Below are positions 30,656 through 42,301 of a DNA stretch of 64,000 bases, one piece after another (position 1 is the stretch's first letter; every line of letters starts with the position of its first letter). The notes under the pieces are model-generated. The model ran no database searches and had not been told where the DNA came from. It saw only the letters and a program-made list of their open reading frames with translations. A program made the position numbers and the translations under genes. The stretch is from Azorinus chamasolen. Lineage: Eukaryota; Mollusca; Bivalvia; Cardiida; Solecurtidae. Location: assembly GCA_963576725.1 (NCBI GenBank), contig OY755240.1, forward strand, positions 34,507,163-34,571,162, in the 5' to 3' direction.

Positions 30656-30897
30656 CCCTTCGCTTGCTATTCACGTCAATATATATACATGTAAATAGTG
30701 AAGACCCAGATGAGACAGCTCCTGCAGGAGCTGTCTCATCAGGGTCTACACTATTTACAAGTTGATTGTGCAACCAGTGCACTCTACGGCAGTGATTACA
30801 CAGCGCAATACTTGTACACAGTGAAGATATATGTAATTATACAACAGGGTATGGGTAAAGAAGAAGAAACGTATCTTAAAATTCAGCAAGAGAAGGC
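30656..30897 (+). mobile_element. C-type TTAA MITE, complete
   Basis: 242 bp between TTAA 30652-30655 and 30898-30901. Tips CCCTTCGCTTGCTATTCACG / CAGCAAGAGAAGGC. The hairpin GTAAATAGTGAAGACCCAGA, centre AGCTCCTGCAGGAGCT, and GTCTACACTATTTAC is near perfect. A right half follows with GTGCAACCAGTGCACTC (small second stem) and TTGTACACAGTGAAG. Confidence 0.88.
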
Positions 30898-31084
30898 TTA
30901 ATTACTACACAGTAGGATATGCGATACTGTCGGCTATGCGAGTTGTAGCGACTGTTGTGAATTAGAAAAAAACAACAATTATATGAATATAATACAGTTT
31001 GAATACTGACCATAAGCCGTTCCTTAATATTGGCACCAGTAAGAAATATTGTATTGAATTCATCTGGTATGTTATTATTATTAC

Positions 31085-31140
31085 ATGACAGACTCTAATT
31101 ACACTGCTCCTATATCAGGGTCTACTCTGTTTGCAGATGG
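31085..31140 (+). repeat. A-type hairpin fragment
   Basis: CACTGCTCCTATATCAGGGTCTACTCTGTTTGC is one arm and centre only (about 31102-31136). Confidence 0.5.
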
Positions 31141-31391
31141 TGAAAAAGTATTTTTATCCAGTCACCAGGCTTCTCTAGTGACATAATAAAGGGGGTGCAA
31201 ATAAACTTAGGTTTATTTGGTTACTTCCGGTAGTGGAAGGTTTATTAGGTTAGTAGATAGGCGTAATGATTCTATAACCATGGAACTATTTTAGTTTTCT
31301 GTAAATATTCATAAACTTGTTGATGGAATAGATCTAACAGATCTATTTGGTCACCAGAAGAATTATTCAAATGAGAAAAAATAAAAATAAT

Positions 31392-31488
31392 TGGCTACAG
31401 CTGGATTCGAACCCGCGCCTGATCCTACAAAAACTAATTCTAATCTCTCTAGAGACGTCGCCCTTACCGATTACGCTACTGAGGCCAC
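31392..31488 (-). other. tRNA-like sequence with long anticodon region
   Basis: On the minus strand: TGGCCTCAGTAGCGTAATCG (A-box), CGCGGGTTCGAATCC (B-box) and CTGTAGCCA. It is about 20 nt too long between the boxes for a normal tRNA, so a SINE head or pseudogene fits better. Confidence 0.55.
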
Positions 31489-32018
31489 ATACAAAATGAC
31501 GTTGATTTATCACTTTTATTAATTTAATCCACCGCTGGCAAAACCCGTTTTTGATAAAATCAAACCTGGAAGCAAAGATTGACAGATAAATAGTAAATGT
31601 TTTCTTTTCACTCTCATGATTATTTGATTGATAAACTCTTACAGGGGCGGTGATAGTCATAAACCTAAATATAGCCTGTTCAGTTCCATCGATTTCTGAG
31701 TGACGTTAGGTAGAATCTAAAAATAGAAACCGAGACTACGTAACTCGAATTTGACCAAAGAATATAGATCATGTCTGTTTGAAATAATTTATCGATTCAA
31801 ATCATCTTATTTTTCAAATTCAACCACGTTTCCCTTCTAGCAATACAAGTATCGAAACTATATTCCTCTGCGGTAGCTCATTAGATATATTTACGTCTAA
31901 ATGGAAGTGAAAAGGGAGGGATCCGTTGATCGAAAAACTGCATTTTCAATGTAAATTATTTCAAGAGTGTTATGAGTCTATAAAAAAAAGACATTTAACT
32001 ATATTGACTGGATAAATC

Positions 32019-32157
32019 GAATAATAGGTTAGTGCCGTAGATGGGACGCCTTTATCCGACTCGGAGAGAAAACAGTTGAGGCTCGGCAAGCCTCGCCTCA
32101 ACGTTTTCTCCCCTCGTCGGATAAAGCGTCCCATCTACGGCACTAACCTATTATTCT
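32019..32157. repeat. 139 bp near-perfect palindrome
   Basis: GAATAATAGGTTAGTGCCGT is mirrored exactly at the right. Internal arms GATGGGACGC, TTTATCCGAC and GAGAAAAC..TTGAGGC close on a 12-base centre around 32088. It is unrelated in sequence to the A-G hairpins. No target duplication could be read. Confidence 0.88.
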
Positions 32158-32589
32158 CTCTATATATAGGAAAGGGTTAAGAGATGTCTAATAAACTGGT
32201 TTCATAGCATTACAATGTAAGGGTTAAATAATTTAATTTCAACTTCTGAAGAATTTTCTGATATAAAATAGAAAAATAATTTGAAAATATAGCAGAAGTT
32301 CAGTGTCAAACAGGGAAACTTTTATACACTGATCAAGATCAAAACTGCTTTAATGTTTGAAAATTGTTATATTTCAAAGTGTGTAAACATACCTAAGTTT
32401 ATTTATGCAATTTCAATGTTAATTGTCTTTTGTATGCTCTACTTGTAGGCAAATTTCACCTTTTAATATACATAAAAATTGGTCAAACATTTACTTGAAA
32501 TTATGGACGCACAAATGAACAAAAAGAAATATTAAAATTAAAACATATATCAAACAAATGCATACTAGTACACAATGGTGTGTGGAAAG

Positions 32590-32672
32590 AATGGCACTGG
32601 AAAAAATGCCACCGGAAAAAATGCCACTGGAAAATATGCCACTGGAATAAATGCCACTGGAATACATGCCAC
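32590..32672 (+). repeat. 15-16 bp tandem repeat, ~6 copies
   Basis: AAAATGCCACTGGAA units with small changes, followed by a T-rich stretch. Confidence 0.88.
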
Positions 32673-32714
32673 CTTTTTTTTTAGTTAGGATTTTTTTTTT
32701 TTATCTTTTTTAAG

Positions 32715-33292
32715 TTATTATGCACACTGTAGATCCAGACCATGAGGTTCAAAATGGAGCCTTATGGTTTGGATCTACATTGTTTGTCTCTTTGATGAAC
32801 ATATCCTGAATGTAGTACAAACATACTAAAGCACTAAAATTATGTCGTCAATTTACATTGCACACAGTGTAGAGCCAGATCATGAGGTTCACAATGGACC
32901 CTAATGATGTTGATCTACACTGTTTGTCTATTTGATGAACATATCCTAAATATATAACAAACACACTAACAGCACTTATTACCCATACAAACTGATGTTG
33001 TCTGTTTATATTGTACACAGTGCAGATCCAGACCATGAGGTTCAAAATGGAGCCTTATGGTTTGGATCAAATGTAGTACAAACACACTAAAGCACTAAAA
33101 GTATGTCGTCAATTTAAAATGCACACAGTGTAGATCCAGATCATGAGGTTCACAACTGAGCATTATGGTTTGGATCTACACTGTTTGTCTGTTTGATGAA
33201 CATATCCTAAATACCTAACAAACACAATAACAGCACTTAGCACCCATAAAAAATTATGTCGTCTATTTACATTGCACACAGTGTAGATCCAG
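32715..33292 (+). repeat. ~150 bp tandem array of hairpin units, 5 copies
   Basis: Units start GCACACAGTGTAGATCCAGA at about 32720, 32861, 33015, 33121 and 33273. Each has CATGAGGTTCAAAATGG and TTTGGATCTACACTGTTTGT (the return arm), plus an AT-rich spacer. The third unit has a shortened spacer. The hairpin follows the same AAACAG-GATCC plan as the MITEs. Confidence 0.82.
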
Positions 33293-33529
33293 ATGCATGC
33301 TAGCAAAGACCGTTGGTGACCCTTGCAAACAGTTTGGATCCAGATTAGGCCAACAAAAGTCAGGTCTCATCTAGGACCCAATCTACTAGGCCTGAAATGG
33401 GTCTTCACCAATTAAAACTAAATTAAAACTATAAAAGAACCCCGAAAAAAAGGTTGACTGACTGTAAAATAACTTCCAAGGATTTTTAAAAAAGAAATAA
33501 TAAATAAGGGTGGCATTTTTTCAAAAAAC

Positions 33530-33930
33530 ATATACCCCAATTGGGGTACGGATAACTTCCCCATAGGGTGATTGCCCCATAGGACGACTGCCCCCTGGAC
33601 GACTGCCCCGCAAGAAAACTGCCAAACTGGGCAATTCCCCCATGGTTATTAAAATCTCTAAAAAAGTGTTTTTACCTAGGCCCCGCCTAAACAGATTTAA
33701 TCTTTAATTAACACCTTTTGTATTAATCAATACATGACACTATTCTTAGGTATTTATTGGTTGCCAGTTGCCACTAGGTCATATTAGACTTATTAATCAT
33801 ATGGGGCAATCTATTCAATATATAGAGGGAGTCGGTTTTGGTCCGAATTAACCCTATAGATGGACGATTGCCCCTTAGGATAATAGCCCCATTGGATGAT
33901 TGCCCCATAGGATGACAGCCCCTCGATATA
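33530..33930 (+). repeat. Two blocks of a ~15 bp GATTGCCCCATAGGA repeat
   Basis: Blocks at 33555-33640 and 33855-33926 consist of GCCCCATAGGACGA/TGATTGCCCCTTAGG variants. They flank about 210 bp of AT-rich DNA in direct orientation. Confidence 0.75.
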
Positions 33931-33999
33931 AATAAAATATATCATAAATTCATAATTTTATAATAAAATTAATATATACGATTAGTAATATATAACAAG

Positions 34000-34925
34000 A
34001 GTACCGCATACGGTACATAATATGCCCACTTGCAAACTTTCTCGGATTAAATATGCCCTATAAGTGTTGACATTTTCTAATCTGTGCTTCAGATCTTAAT
34101 TTCCATATTAAGGTGATATTATTTTTAAAAAAAATTGAAGTGAATATCTTATTAGATAAAAAAGTTATGGCTAATTCTCATATTTGCAGATTTTCGTAAA
34201 GTGCAAGGGCCATAACTCTGTAAATACAAACTGAATGAACCTCAAAATAAATTAAGCTCCAGATTTTGTTGCATAAAACATTTGTGTGAAGTTTCATTAA
34301 TATCATTTTAATAGAAAACAACAGACAAACTAAAAGTTGACCGACAAACAAAGCAACGAACACACAAAGTTCAAGGACATTAACTTTAGAATAAAATGAC
34401 ACATTGAAAAACCAGCAATATATGTAAAAATCCATATTGAGGTTATATCATATAAAAAAATTGAAGTAAATATCATTCAAAATGAAAATGTTAAGTCCAT
34501 CATCATATTTACATTTTTTGCATTGTTTTAAGTGCAAGGACCATAACTCCGAACAACAAATCAAATGAACCTCAGAATCGACTCAGCTTCAGATCTTGGT
34601 GCATTAAACATTAATATCTGTCAAATAGTTTTCCCAGAAACAGCGGACAAACTGTTTGCATATATTTGCATTATTTTTTAAATGCAAGGGCCATAACTCC
34701 GAAACGACAAATTAAATGAACCTCAGAATCGACTCAGCTTTAGACCTTGATGCAATAAACATTTATGTGATGTTTCATTAATATCTGTCGAATAGTTTTC
34801 CCAGAAAACAGCGGACAAACTGTTTGCATATATTTGCATTATTTTTTAAGTGCAAGGGCCATTAAAATGTTGACGGACGAACGAACGAACGAACGAACGG
34901 CTTATAATTGGTAAAGGCTGTGTAA
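34000..34925 (+). repeat. Bivalve-type dispersed repeat with ~155 bp internal duplications
   Basis: GTGCAAGGGCCATAACTC begins near 34201, 34531, 34686 and 34850. Each is followed by TGAACCTCA(A/G)AATC and CATTTATGTGATGTTTCATT. The segment ends in GACGGACGAACGAACGAACG. No coding frame. Confidence 0.65.
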
Positions 34926-35044
34926 ACCAATTGGAACTCTTGTATGTATTGTATTTACTTCAAATATTTGGACATGTAAACCTATAGAAATAGCATAGTC
35001 CCCCATTAGAAAGTATACACTTATAAATTCTTTGTACAACGTAA

Positions 35045-36100
35045 ATGAAGAATTATTCATTTTTTAACCCTTTTTACAGCTATATGATCTGGATCTTCCC
35101 TATTTGCTTAGTGACAGTTAATAAAGATTCACATGCGTTCGGTGGTTTACCAGGATATAACAGTGGATTATCACTTGATAAACTCACTGTTTTGAACAGC
35201 TCACTGTTACCGGACTACTTGTTACCCCCATGGGGGATTTTAACTTGCACTTAGCAGTCAAATGTTTAGAAAACCAATAATGTTTTTCTTTTATCATTAT
35301 GGGGTCGTTTTGCAATGTTTTGTTATATTTTTCAAAATAGTTTCATAGGGAATACATTTGATAACAAATGAAATAAAAGCAGTACAAAATGAAATCCAAA
35401 CTGGGACTCGGACCCAGACCTTCTGTCAATTAATGACAAGACGTCCTCACATTAGACCATTTGGGCGAAATGTACTGCTATTTCTCGTGAACACCAGACA
35501 GTATGCCACTCGTGAAATTATACCGTCTCACGGTCTGATGTTCACTCGATGAAATAAATTTCGATCTTCCACTGAAAATAACAATTATCCTCTGTAAAAT
35601 GTTTTACTATCACATATTGTATATAAAACAAGCACAAATTGTATGACCACAAACCTTTCCCTTTTACTAATTCCTTATCTTAACTTACAAACAATGTAGA
35701 CGCAAATCAAAACTACAGCTGTATCTGGATCTACCCTGTTTGCTCAATGACAGTTTATAAAATTAAGTAATGTAATTAGCACACACCTTGTAAAGGTAAA
35801 CATTGTAGATCATAAGGAGGAGATTCAATGTTTAGTTCAAACAGGGTAGACCCATCCAAGTCAAATTTAAAGCTATATGATCTGGCTCTACCCTGTTTGC
35901 TTAGTGACAGTTAATAAAGATTCATTAACCAAAGATAATGCAATATTAGCACATATTGTATAATTATAAATTAAACAAACTGTATGGTCACAAACCTTTC
36001 CCTTTATCTAATGCCTTATCTTAACTTACAAACAAGGTAGACCCAAATCAGATTATCACTTTTACAAACCTGTCAATTATATAAGTTTGTACATTTATTA
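35045..36100 (+). repeat. Several partial A-like MITEs with CCCTGTTTGCTTAGTGACAG ends
   Basis: TATATGATCTGG..CTACCCTGTTTGC with GTGACAGTTAATAAAGATTC recurs near 35080, 35700-35755 and 35880. CACAAACCTTTCCC and ACTTACAAACAA.GTAGAC recur near 35650 and 35990. These are partial copies of an A-related subfamily in direct order. Confidence 0.55.
35388..35472 (-). other. tRNA-like sequence, probable SINE head
   Basis: On the minus strand: TTTCGCCCAAATGGTCTAATG, an anticodon-like arm TTGTC-ATTAATT-GACAG, and a B-box TGGGTCCGAGTCCCAG. The adjoining 35480-35590 sequence recurs at 5390-5480, supporting a SINE with this head. Confidence 0.6.
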
Positions 36101-36227
36101 TTATGGCACATAATTATTGATACTAGTTGTGCATGTTAGTGCTTTTGAAGTTGTACAATGGTGTAATTATAAATGTTTTTTATCAACCTTTATTTGGATT
36201 AAAGTAATCGGCAGTCTATGTTTTATG

Positions 36228-36390
36228 TGGTTGACAGAGGAATTAATATCGAACTTTGTAGCCATTTACGAAAGTACCCCCACCCCAGATCTATCAAATT
36301 CCATTGGCTAACAGAGCAGACCCAATCAGGCAGCTCATATAGCCAATAGTTGTTGATCTGTGTCTATTCTGTTTGCAATTGTTTGAAAAT
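36228..36390 (+). mobile_element. E-type MITE, right portion
   Basis: GTAGCCATTTACGAAAGTAC, TCTATCAAATTCCATTGGC, then hairpin ACAGAGCAGACCC..GATCTGTGTCTATTCTGTTTGC. Confidence 0.55.
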
Positions 36391-36429
36391 GTGTTAATAT
36401 AATTACATATAAATTTAATTGAATGGGAC

Positions 36430-37130
36430 TATACATGGCATTGCAACGAATGCATTGATTGCACCTTTATTAATGTATTCGCACCTAATCTAAGTCAGTA
36501 AAACCTTAATTGCATGGATAGTCTTTCACACATTTCTTCTTTAATCCTGAAAAGTTTTTCTCACACTGACTTTAATCTGGCCACCGTTCTAGATAGTAGA
36601 CTATACTTTTTGTGTGCATGTTCATACTTTTTTTAAAAAAGAATTTTGTTGTAATTGTTTTTCTAAGCCTTTATTAATTGTCATCAGGACTTATGCTGCT
36701 TTGTTAAAATATCTCTAAAAAACTCGAAATTAAAATGAAAGTGGGGCAAGGTATCTTTATATAAAAATTGTTTAGTGGTTATATTGTATAGGGGTTCTGG
36801 TTCTGGTGTTGTTATTATGATATGGGTGCTGTTGTATAGTTTTATCTGTATAAAATACAACTATCTTAATTAAGGAAAAGACCTGTCTAGACAGAAATGA
36901 TGATTATTATTTAGTATTTACATTTTCATGTCTTAGCCCACATGTGTACAGCGCTCTGTCGACACATGGTCGATATCGTGCTACTTTCGGTTTTAACAAT
37001 ATCCCTTGTCAGACTGCAACAATCACATAATTAGCAAATTTGTTATCACAAGAATTTATAAATAATTGTGCTTCTTCGTTGCATACATAAAATAGCTAAA
37101 TTGATAAACTGTAGATTTTTTTTTTATTTA
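36430..37130. other. AT-rich intergenic DNA, no gene seen
   Basis: Homopolymer-rich, with no array, hairpin or exon-like segment recognised. Confidence 0.5.
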
Positions 37131-37137
37131 TTAGTTT

Positions 37138-37260
37138 TACCGGAAATTGTTGACTTAAAGTTTTTACACCGGAACTGACCGATATTTCTGCGCATGCGTA
37201 CTATTGCGGACTTGTATATTTTACGGGACTTTCATTTTTTACGGTACAACGATAATTTTG
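37138..37260 (+). promoter_or_regulatory. Promoter-like cluster: two ETS cores and an NRF1-type site
   Basis: TACCGGAAATTG (about 37139) and CACCGGAACT (37168) carry CCGGAA cores. TGCGCATGCG (37189-37198) matches the NRF1 palindrome consensus from animals. The cluster is non-repetitive here. No attached exon could be identified before the MITE at 37280. Confidence 0.3.
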
Positions 37261-37280
37261 GTCGAGTAGGAACGTTGTTA

Positions 37281-37525
37281 TATCCCTGTCTGTTCAATAT
37301 TCATGTAAGAAATAATGACTTCATGAATATTTATTAGCTGATTGTTTATACTGTAAAACGTTCATGGTAATATTTTGCTTTGATAAAAATGTAGAATCAG
37401 ATCTATAGCATGTCTCAGCAAAACGAGCATACCCTGATAAGACAGTTCATATAGGAGCCGGCTGATCTGGGTCTACGCTGTTTGCAAATGCGTGAAAAGG
37501 CGCATTTATAAAGGAAAGTGTTCAT
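37281..37525 (-). mobile_element. A-type MITE, reverse orientation
   Basis: ATCCCTGTCTGTTCAATATTC, AAGAAATAATGACTTCATGA, GTAGAATCAGATCTATAGC, hairpin ACGAGCATACCCTGATAAGA..TGATCTGGGTCTACGCTGTT, and AAATGCGTGAAAAGGCG. Confidence 0.72.
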
Positions 37526-37737
37526 TGGTGCACACTAGGGTGTGTGATACTTTCGACTATGCGAGTGTAGCGATTGTAATAAGTTACGTCTTATCATATT
37601 TTTGTCGTAAGAATACGCCTTTATACACCTTTGCAAACAGAGTAAACCCAGATCAGACGGCTCCTATAGGAGCCGCCCTATCAGGGTCTGCTCTGTTTCC
37701 TTATGAAATAATACATATAAGATTTTATAGCTTCTAC

Positions 37738-39602
37738 CAGGGCCGTACCCAGAATTTTTTGTCGGGGGGGGGGCGAGTTGGGGAGGGTACGGGAGGGGTG
37801 TCCCCTCGCGGTAGCCGAAATTTTTTTGGTATACCGCATTGAATGGTGCAATTTCCTGCTATCTGGATCACTCTATCAATATATAATTTTATGTTATAAT
37901 ATAGGAAATCCGCTCCTTTTACACATGGGTTTAGGTGCAGAGACTTAATACATGATGAATGATCACCAATGTTTCAATGTATGGACTTCGTACAAATCAC
38001 CCTAACACAAAAAAAGTTGTGATCAAGGCTAAAGTTTTTTGCCATTGACAGACAGACAGACGGACATGTGATCATGCCTTTTTCCATTGGCAGACGTGAT
38101 CTTGGTTAAAAAAATTTGCCATTGACAGACAGACATGTGATCATGACTAAAGACTTTTGCCATTGACAGACAGGCAGACAGACATATGATTAAAGTTTTG
38201 CCTTTGACAAACAGACAGACATTCGATCATGATTTAAAAAAAAATGCTATGGACAGACTCGGCATTATTAATCTCAGAATTAACATCTGCTTATGTCTTT
38301 ATTTAAGGACATGCATGTTGATCTACCAAGATTGGCAAGAACACAATTAAAAGTAATAAAGAAAACTTTTTTTTTTGAAAATCATCTCCATTTATTTATT
38401 AAAATAAGAAAACATAAGTATATCAGTTGTCTATATAAATATTTTTACTTTTAAAAGAAAATGACCATTCTTTTATTCATTGATCATAATGAAAATCCTT
38501 TTGAATTTTCAAAATTAATTGATTTTATGCAATATGGCTAAAAACTATTATTTTCAAGATTGGGTAAAGGAAAAAAAGATCTTCTGTAAGTATAAATAAC
38601 TGAAATGTAAATACATAGATTATTTTGTTTTTTTCTGAGCATTACCAAATTATATAAAAAAGCAAAATATCCAAGTAAATATACACTCAACTAACCATAG
38701 CATCACACAAGTTCTTTCTTCTAAATGTGAAAACAACCCTGATCAAAACTACAAACATTAAATGTAACAGTTTAACACGAGGATCATGATGGCCCTTAAT
38801 CGCTCACCTGGTTATAACAGAAATATGTATATACATGTACAATGAAAAAGATATTCCATTTTTATCTTATTTTACAATAAAGGTTTCAGGGTTTTTTATT
38901 TGGCTATATATTCCCAATGGCAAAAGGTGTGTTTTTCACCTATTTTTTTAGGACAATCTCAATTTACAAAAAAAAAATCCAAGAAAAACGTTAACAAACC
39001 TCGATTGATTCAGTACAATCGGTCTGGGGACGAATCATTCATACTTTTTTATCATTCGGAATGTTCGGAGTTATTCTTTCATTACTAGTTATTGATCAAT
39101 ACAGTAAAACGTTTATCGGTCGAAGTGCATATACTGCTTAGCGTCTTGATATGTCACCCCCGTCCCCTCGTTTTGCGACATTGTCTCCACGCTTGAGTAA
39201 TTTACGTGCCACATGTAGTATTTGTGGACAACGTAGCAATTTGCATTTTGTCATGACTGGTTCCTGAACAATTTATTTGCTAAACTCAAGTATAGCGAAA
39301 ACCGGAACCAACTCGTAATTACGTAATTCGGGTGTTCTTCGCTGGGGATTACCCTGATTGGTCCATACCAAAATAGTCCAAGCGTGTATCACAGCATGAC
39401 AGCGTGCTGAAGGTGGTCTGTCTGTGTAGAGAACTAACAGATAATCTCCCACAGGGAGGAAAATATCGGTCACTAAAAAAATTGCCATGGTAAAATTTCA
39501 AAACGGTAGGGAAAACTAAAAAGGGCCCATTAATAAAAATGGTATCTTGGCAGCCAGCTGGGGGGCCCGGGCCCCCGAGCCCCCCACCTGGGTACGTGCC
39601 TG
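37738..39602. mobile_element. 1.87 kb DNA element, 4-bp TSD CTAC
   Basis: Tips CAGGGCCGTACCCAG / CTGGGTACGTGCCTG, followed inside by a G-run (left) and C-run (right). CTAC at 37734-37737 and 39603-39606 flanks it; removing one copy restores A-family sequence. The interior has AT-rich DNA, a GACAGACAGAC array and CCCTTAATCGCTCACCTG (38789-38806). No transposase frame. The superfamily is unassigned. Confidence 0.75.
38022..38262 (+). repeat. ~55 bp imperfect tandem repeat, 5 copies
   Basis: Units of TTTTGCCATTGACAGACAGA..CATGTGATCATG with variable CAGA number, followed by AAAG. Confidence 0.75.
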
Positions 39603-40084
39603 CTACTATGAAATGCATGTGTCCATGTACTATGATAAAAGTTAATCTAATTAATATTCATGATGTCATTATTACTTACATGAATATTCATGCAGTTAAT
39701 GGTTAAGTGAAACTGGCACCATGATCCATGTAGTAACGAAAGCCTAAGGGTCAAAGTTGTTTGGCACACCGCCAATAGTTTTTCAAAAGCTTGATTGAAT
39801 CGAATGCAGCCAACGTGCAACAGATCCAGTATTTATGTTTGAACAGCGGAACACGTGTTTATAGTTACACGGCTTACTGCACATCCTTATTCCAAAATCG
39901 TCATTTTTTATGATGTTACCAATTTCCTTCCCAGCGACGAGAGTGTCAAATGATTTAAACGCTCGTGTGGATTTCTAATAACGACTGAGCCACGATAATA
40001 GCAATTACAGAAATGTTGTATTTAGTGTGTCATTTATTAAACGAATTTTCAAAGTGGAATGGTTCATCTATATGGAGCAGTATC

Positions 40085-40400
40085 CTTTAAGAGATGGCTT
40101 TGAATGAGAATCAGTGCAGGGCTCGATCAGATGGTTCCTCTATGAGCTGTCTGATCTGGGTCTACATTGTTTACAAATGCAAATACACTCACATCTCACA
40201 GTGTTCAATTTATGAACGATATAATCCATTCAATATGAAAGGGTGATATTTTCGGTATGATATTGTATGACAATTAGTGCAGACCTTCATCAGATGGTGC
40301 CTCTATGAGCTCTCTGGTCTGGATCTGCACTGTTTGAAAATACCAATACACTCGCCTCGTCTCCCGCGTAGTATTCAAATGTTTAACAACATAATCTATT
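40085..40400 (+). repeat. Two tandem hairpin units (~165 bp)
   Basis: Each has AGTGCAG..(G/C)ATCAGATGGT, CCTCTATGAGCT, TCTGATCTGGGTCTACATTGT and an AATACACTC..CAATTTATGAAC-like spacer (40108 and 40277). Confidence 0.6.
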
Positions 40401-40759
40401 CATGCCAAGCTTATTAAGCTGATATAGACATAAGCTTGAAGCGTTTTACTGGTGACATAAATACCGACTACATGTACATCATGGTTGAATTAATGATCCC
40501 TATGAGCAAAAAAGAAAATCCTTGTCTACTCTGAAATTGCATTTCAGTTTCAACCAGACAACAAATCCACTTTTATTGTCGTGTTTGGAAGCATTCCAAA
40601 ACTATCATCATTCGATGAAAATTGAACTGGATATCTAAAAATAAGACTAATATGTATCACGTTCCAACACTTATAACTCACCACAATATATAACTCTAAT
40701 GGTTCAAATGTTTGCCACTCAGGTCTGACACTTCTTTCTTTAAAAAAGGGCAACACTAG

Positions 40760-40962
40760 ACGCTAAAGAATAAACCAAATGGGCACTAAAGAATAAGAAC
40801 CAAATGGGCACTAAAGAATAAACCAAATGGGCACTAAAGAATAAGAACCAAATGGGCACTAAAGAATAAACCAAATGGGCACTAAAGAATAAGAACCAAA
40901 TGGGCACTAAAGAATAAACCAAATGGGCACTAAAGAATAAACCAAATGGGCACTAAAGAATT
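40760..40962 (+). repeat. 22/25 bp alternating tandem repeat, ~9 copies
   Basis: GGCACTAAAGAATAAACCAAAT alternates with a form carrying GAA (AATAAGAACC), making a higher-order repeat of about 47 bp. Confidence 0.9.
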
Positions 40963-41208
40963 ACAATATAGTTTAACCCTTTACTCCCCAGCACACTCTA
41001 CCCTTTATGTATTTTTAACTATATATATATATTACTTCATACCATCAGAGCAACAGATAATCACATGCTAAAATCGAGTTTTTCTCCACCACATTCTATG
41101 TTGTGACCATTCTAAAGACTAATCACAACCTAGGTTTGGTTGTGAAATACAGGAGTTCTTCTTGAAAATGTTTTAATCTACACATCTTATCTGGACCTCT
41201 GATACCAT

Positions 41209-42061
41209 GATATGAATCAAGTAAACCCAGGTCTAAGATAGTCGTCATGCAAACAGAGCAGACATAATATGAATCAAGTAAACCCAGGTCTAAGATAGTC
41301 GTCATGCAAACAGAGCAGACATAATATGAATCAAGTAAACCCAGGTCTAAGATAGTCGTCATGCAAACAGAGCAGACATAATATGAATCAAGTAAACCCA
41401 GGTCTAAGATAGTCGTCATGCAAACAGAGCAGACATAATATGAATCAAGTAAACCCAGGTCTAAGATAGTCGTCATGCAAACAGAGCAGACATAATATGA
41501 ATCAAGTAAACCCAGGTCTAAGATAGTCGTCATGCAAACAGAGCAGACATAATATGAATCAAGTAAACCCAGGTCTAAGATAGTCGTCATGCAAACAGAG
41601 CAGACATAATATGAATCAAGTAAACCCAGGTCTAAGATAGTCGTCATGCAAACAGAGCAGACATAATATGAATCAAGTAAACCCAGGTCTAAGATAGTCG
41701 TCATGCAAACAGAGCAGACATAATATGAATCAAGTAAACCCAGGTCTAAGATAGTCGTCATGCAAACAGAGCAGACATAATATGAATCAAGTAAACCCAG
41801 GTCTAAGATAGTCGTCATGCAAACAGAGCAGACATAATATGAATCAAGTAAACCCAGGTCTAAGATAGTCGTCATGCAAACAGAGCAGACATAATATGAA
41901 TCAAGTAAACCCAGGTCTAAGATAGTCGTCATGCAAACAGAGCAGACATAATATGAATCAAGTAAACCCAGGTCTAAGATAGTCGTCATGCAAACAGAGC
42001 AGACATAATATGAATCAAGTAAACCCAGGTCTAAGATAGTCGTCATGCAAACAGAGCAGAC
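41209..42061 (+). repeat. 57 bp satellite, 15 essentially identical copies
   Basis: The unit is ATATGAATCAAGTAAACCC..AGGTCTAAGATAGTCGTCATG..CAAACAGAGCAGACATA. Because 57 is a multiple of 3, the minus strand has a 337-codon frame (42136-41123) with a 19-residue repeat (C-S-V-C-M-T-T-I-L-D core). The GCAAACAGAGCAGAC piece is an A hairpin arm tip. Confidence 0.97.
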
Positions 42062-42114
42062 ACATGGGTCAACATGGGGGTTTATTGTGTAAATGATTGA
42101 TAGATGATATAATG

Positions 42115-42301
42115 CGACCACATAAAAGAGGTACAATTCTGGGTGCTAGATGCAGGCGGTAGCTTAATGCAGGACAAAAGCAATACAGAAAGCTCCTAGA
42201 GGAGCTTTCTGCATTGCTTTTGTCCTGCATTAAGCTACCACCTGCGTATAAAGAGACACCCATGTTTATTCATTAAAGGTCGCATTAGAGGGGTTCTACT
42301 G
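42115..42301 (+). mobile_element. TA-site hairpin MITE (GCTTAATGCAGG type)
   Basis: The hairpin GCTTAATGCAGGACAAAAGC, centre AGCTCCTAGAGGAGCT, and return CCTGCATTAAGC (about 42154-42236) is near perfect. The right tip GGTCGCATTAGAGGGG..CTACTG is followed by TA (42302). The left tip is scrambled. Confidence 0.75.

Larger units (their letters stand above)
37605..39710 (+). mobile_element. A-type MITE split by a 1.87 kb insertion
   Basis: Left: ACGCCTTTATACACC, hairpin 37634-37702 (GCAAACAGAGTAAACCCAGA, centre CGGCTCCTATAGGAGCCG), to CTTCTAC at 37737. Right: CTACTATGAAATGCATGTGT, TAATCTAATTAATATTCATG and ATGCAGTTAATGGTTAA. Confidence 0.72.

Noticed and set aside
41123..42136. 337-codon minus-strand frame with a 19-residue repeat
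   Set aside because: It is the product of a 57-bp satellite with period divisible by three. No start context, no non-repeat domain; the unit contains a MITE arm.
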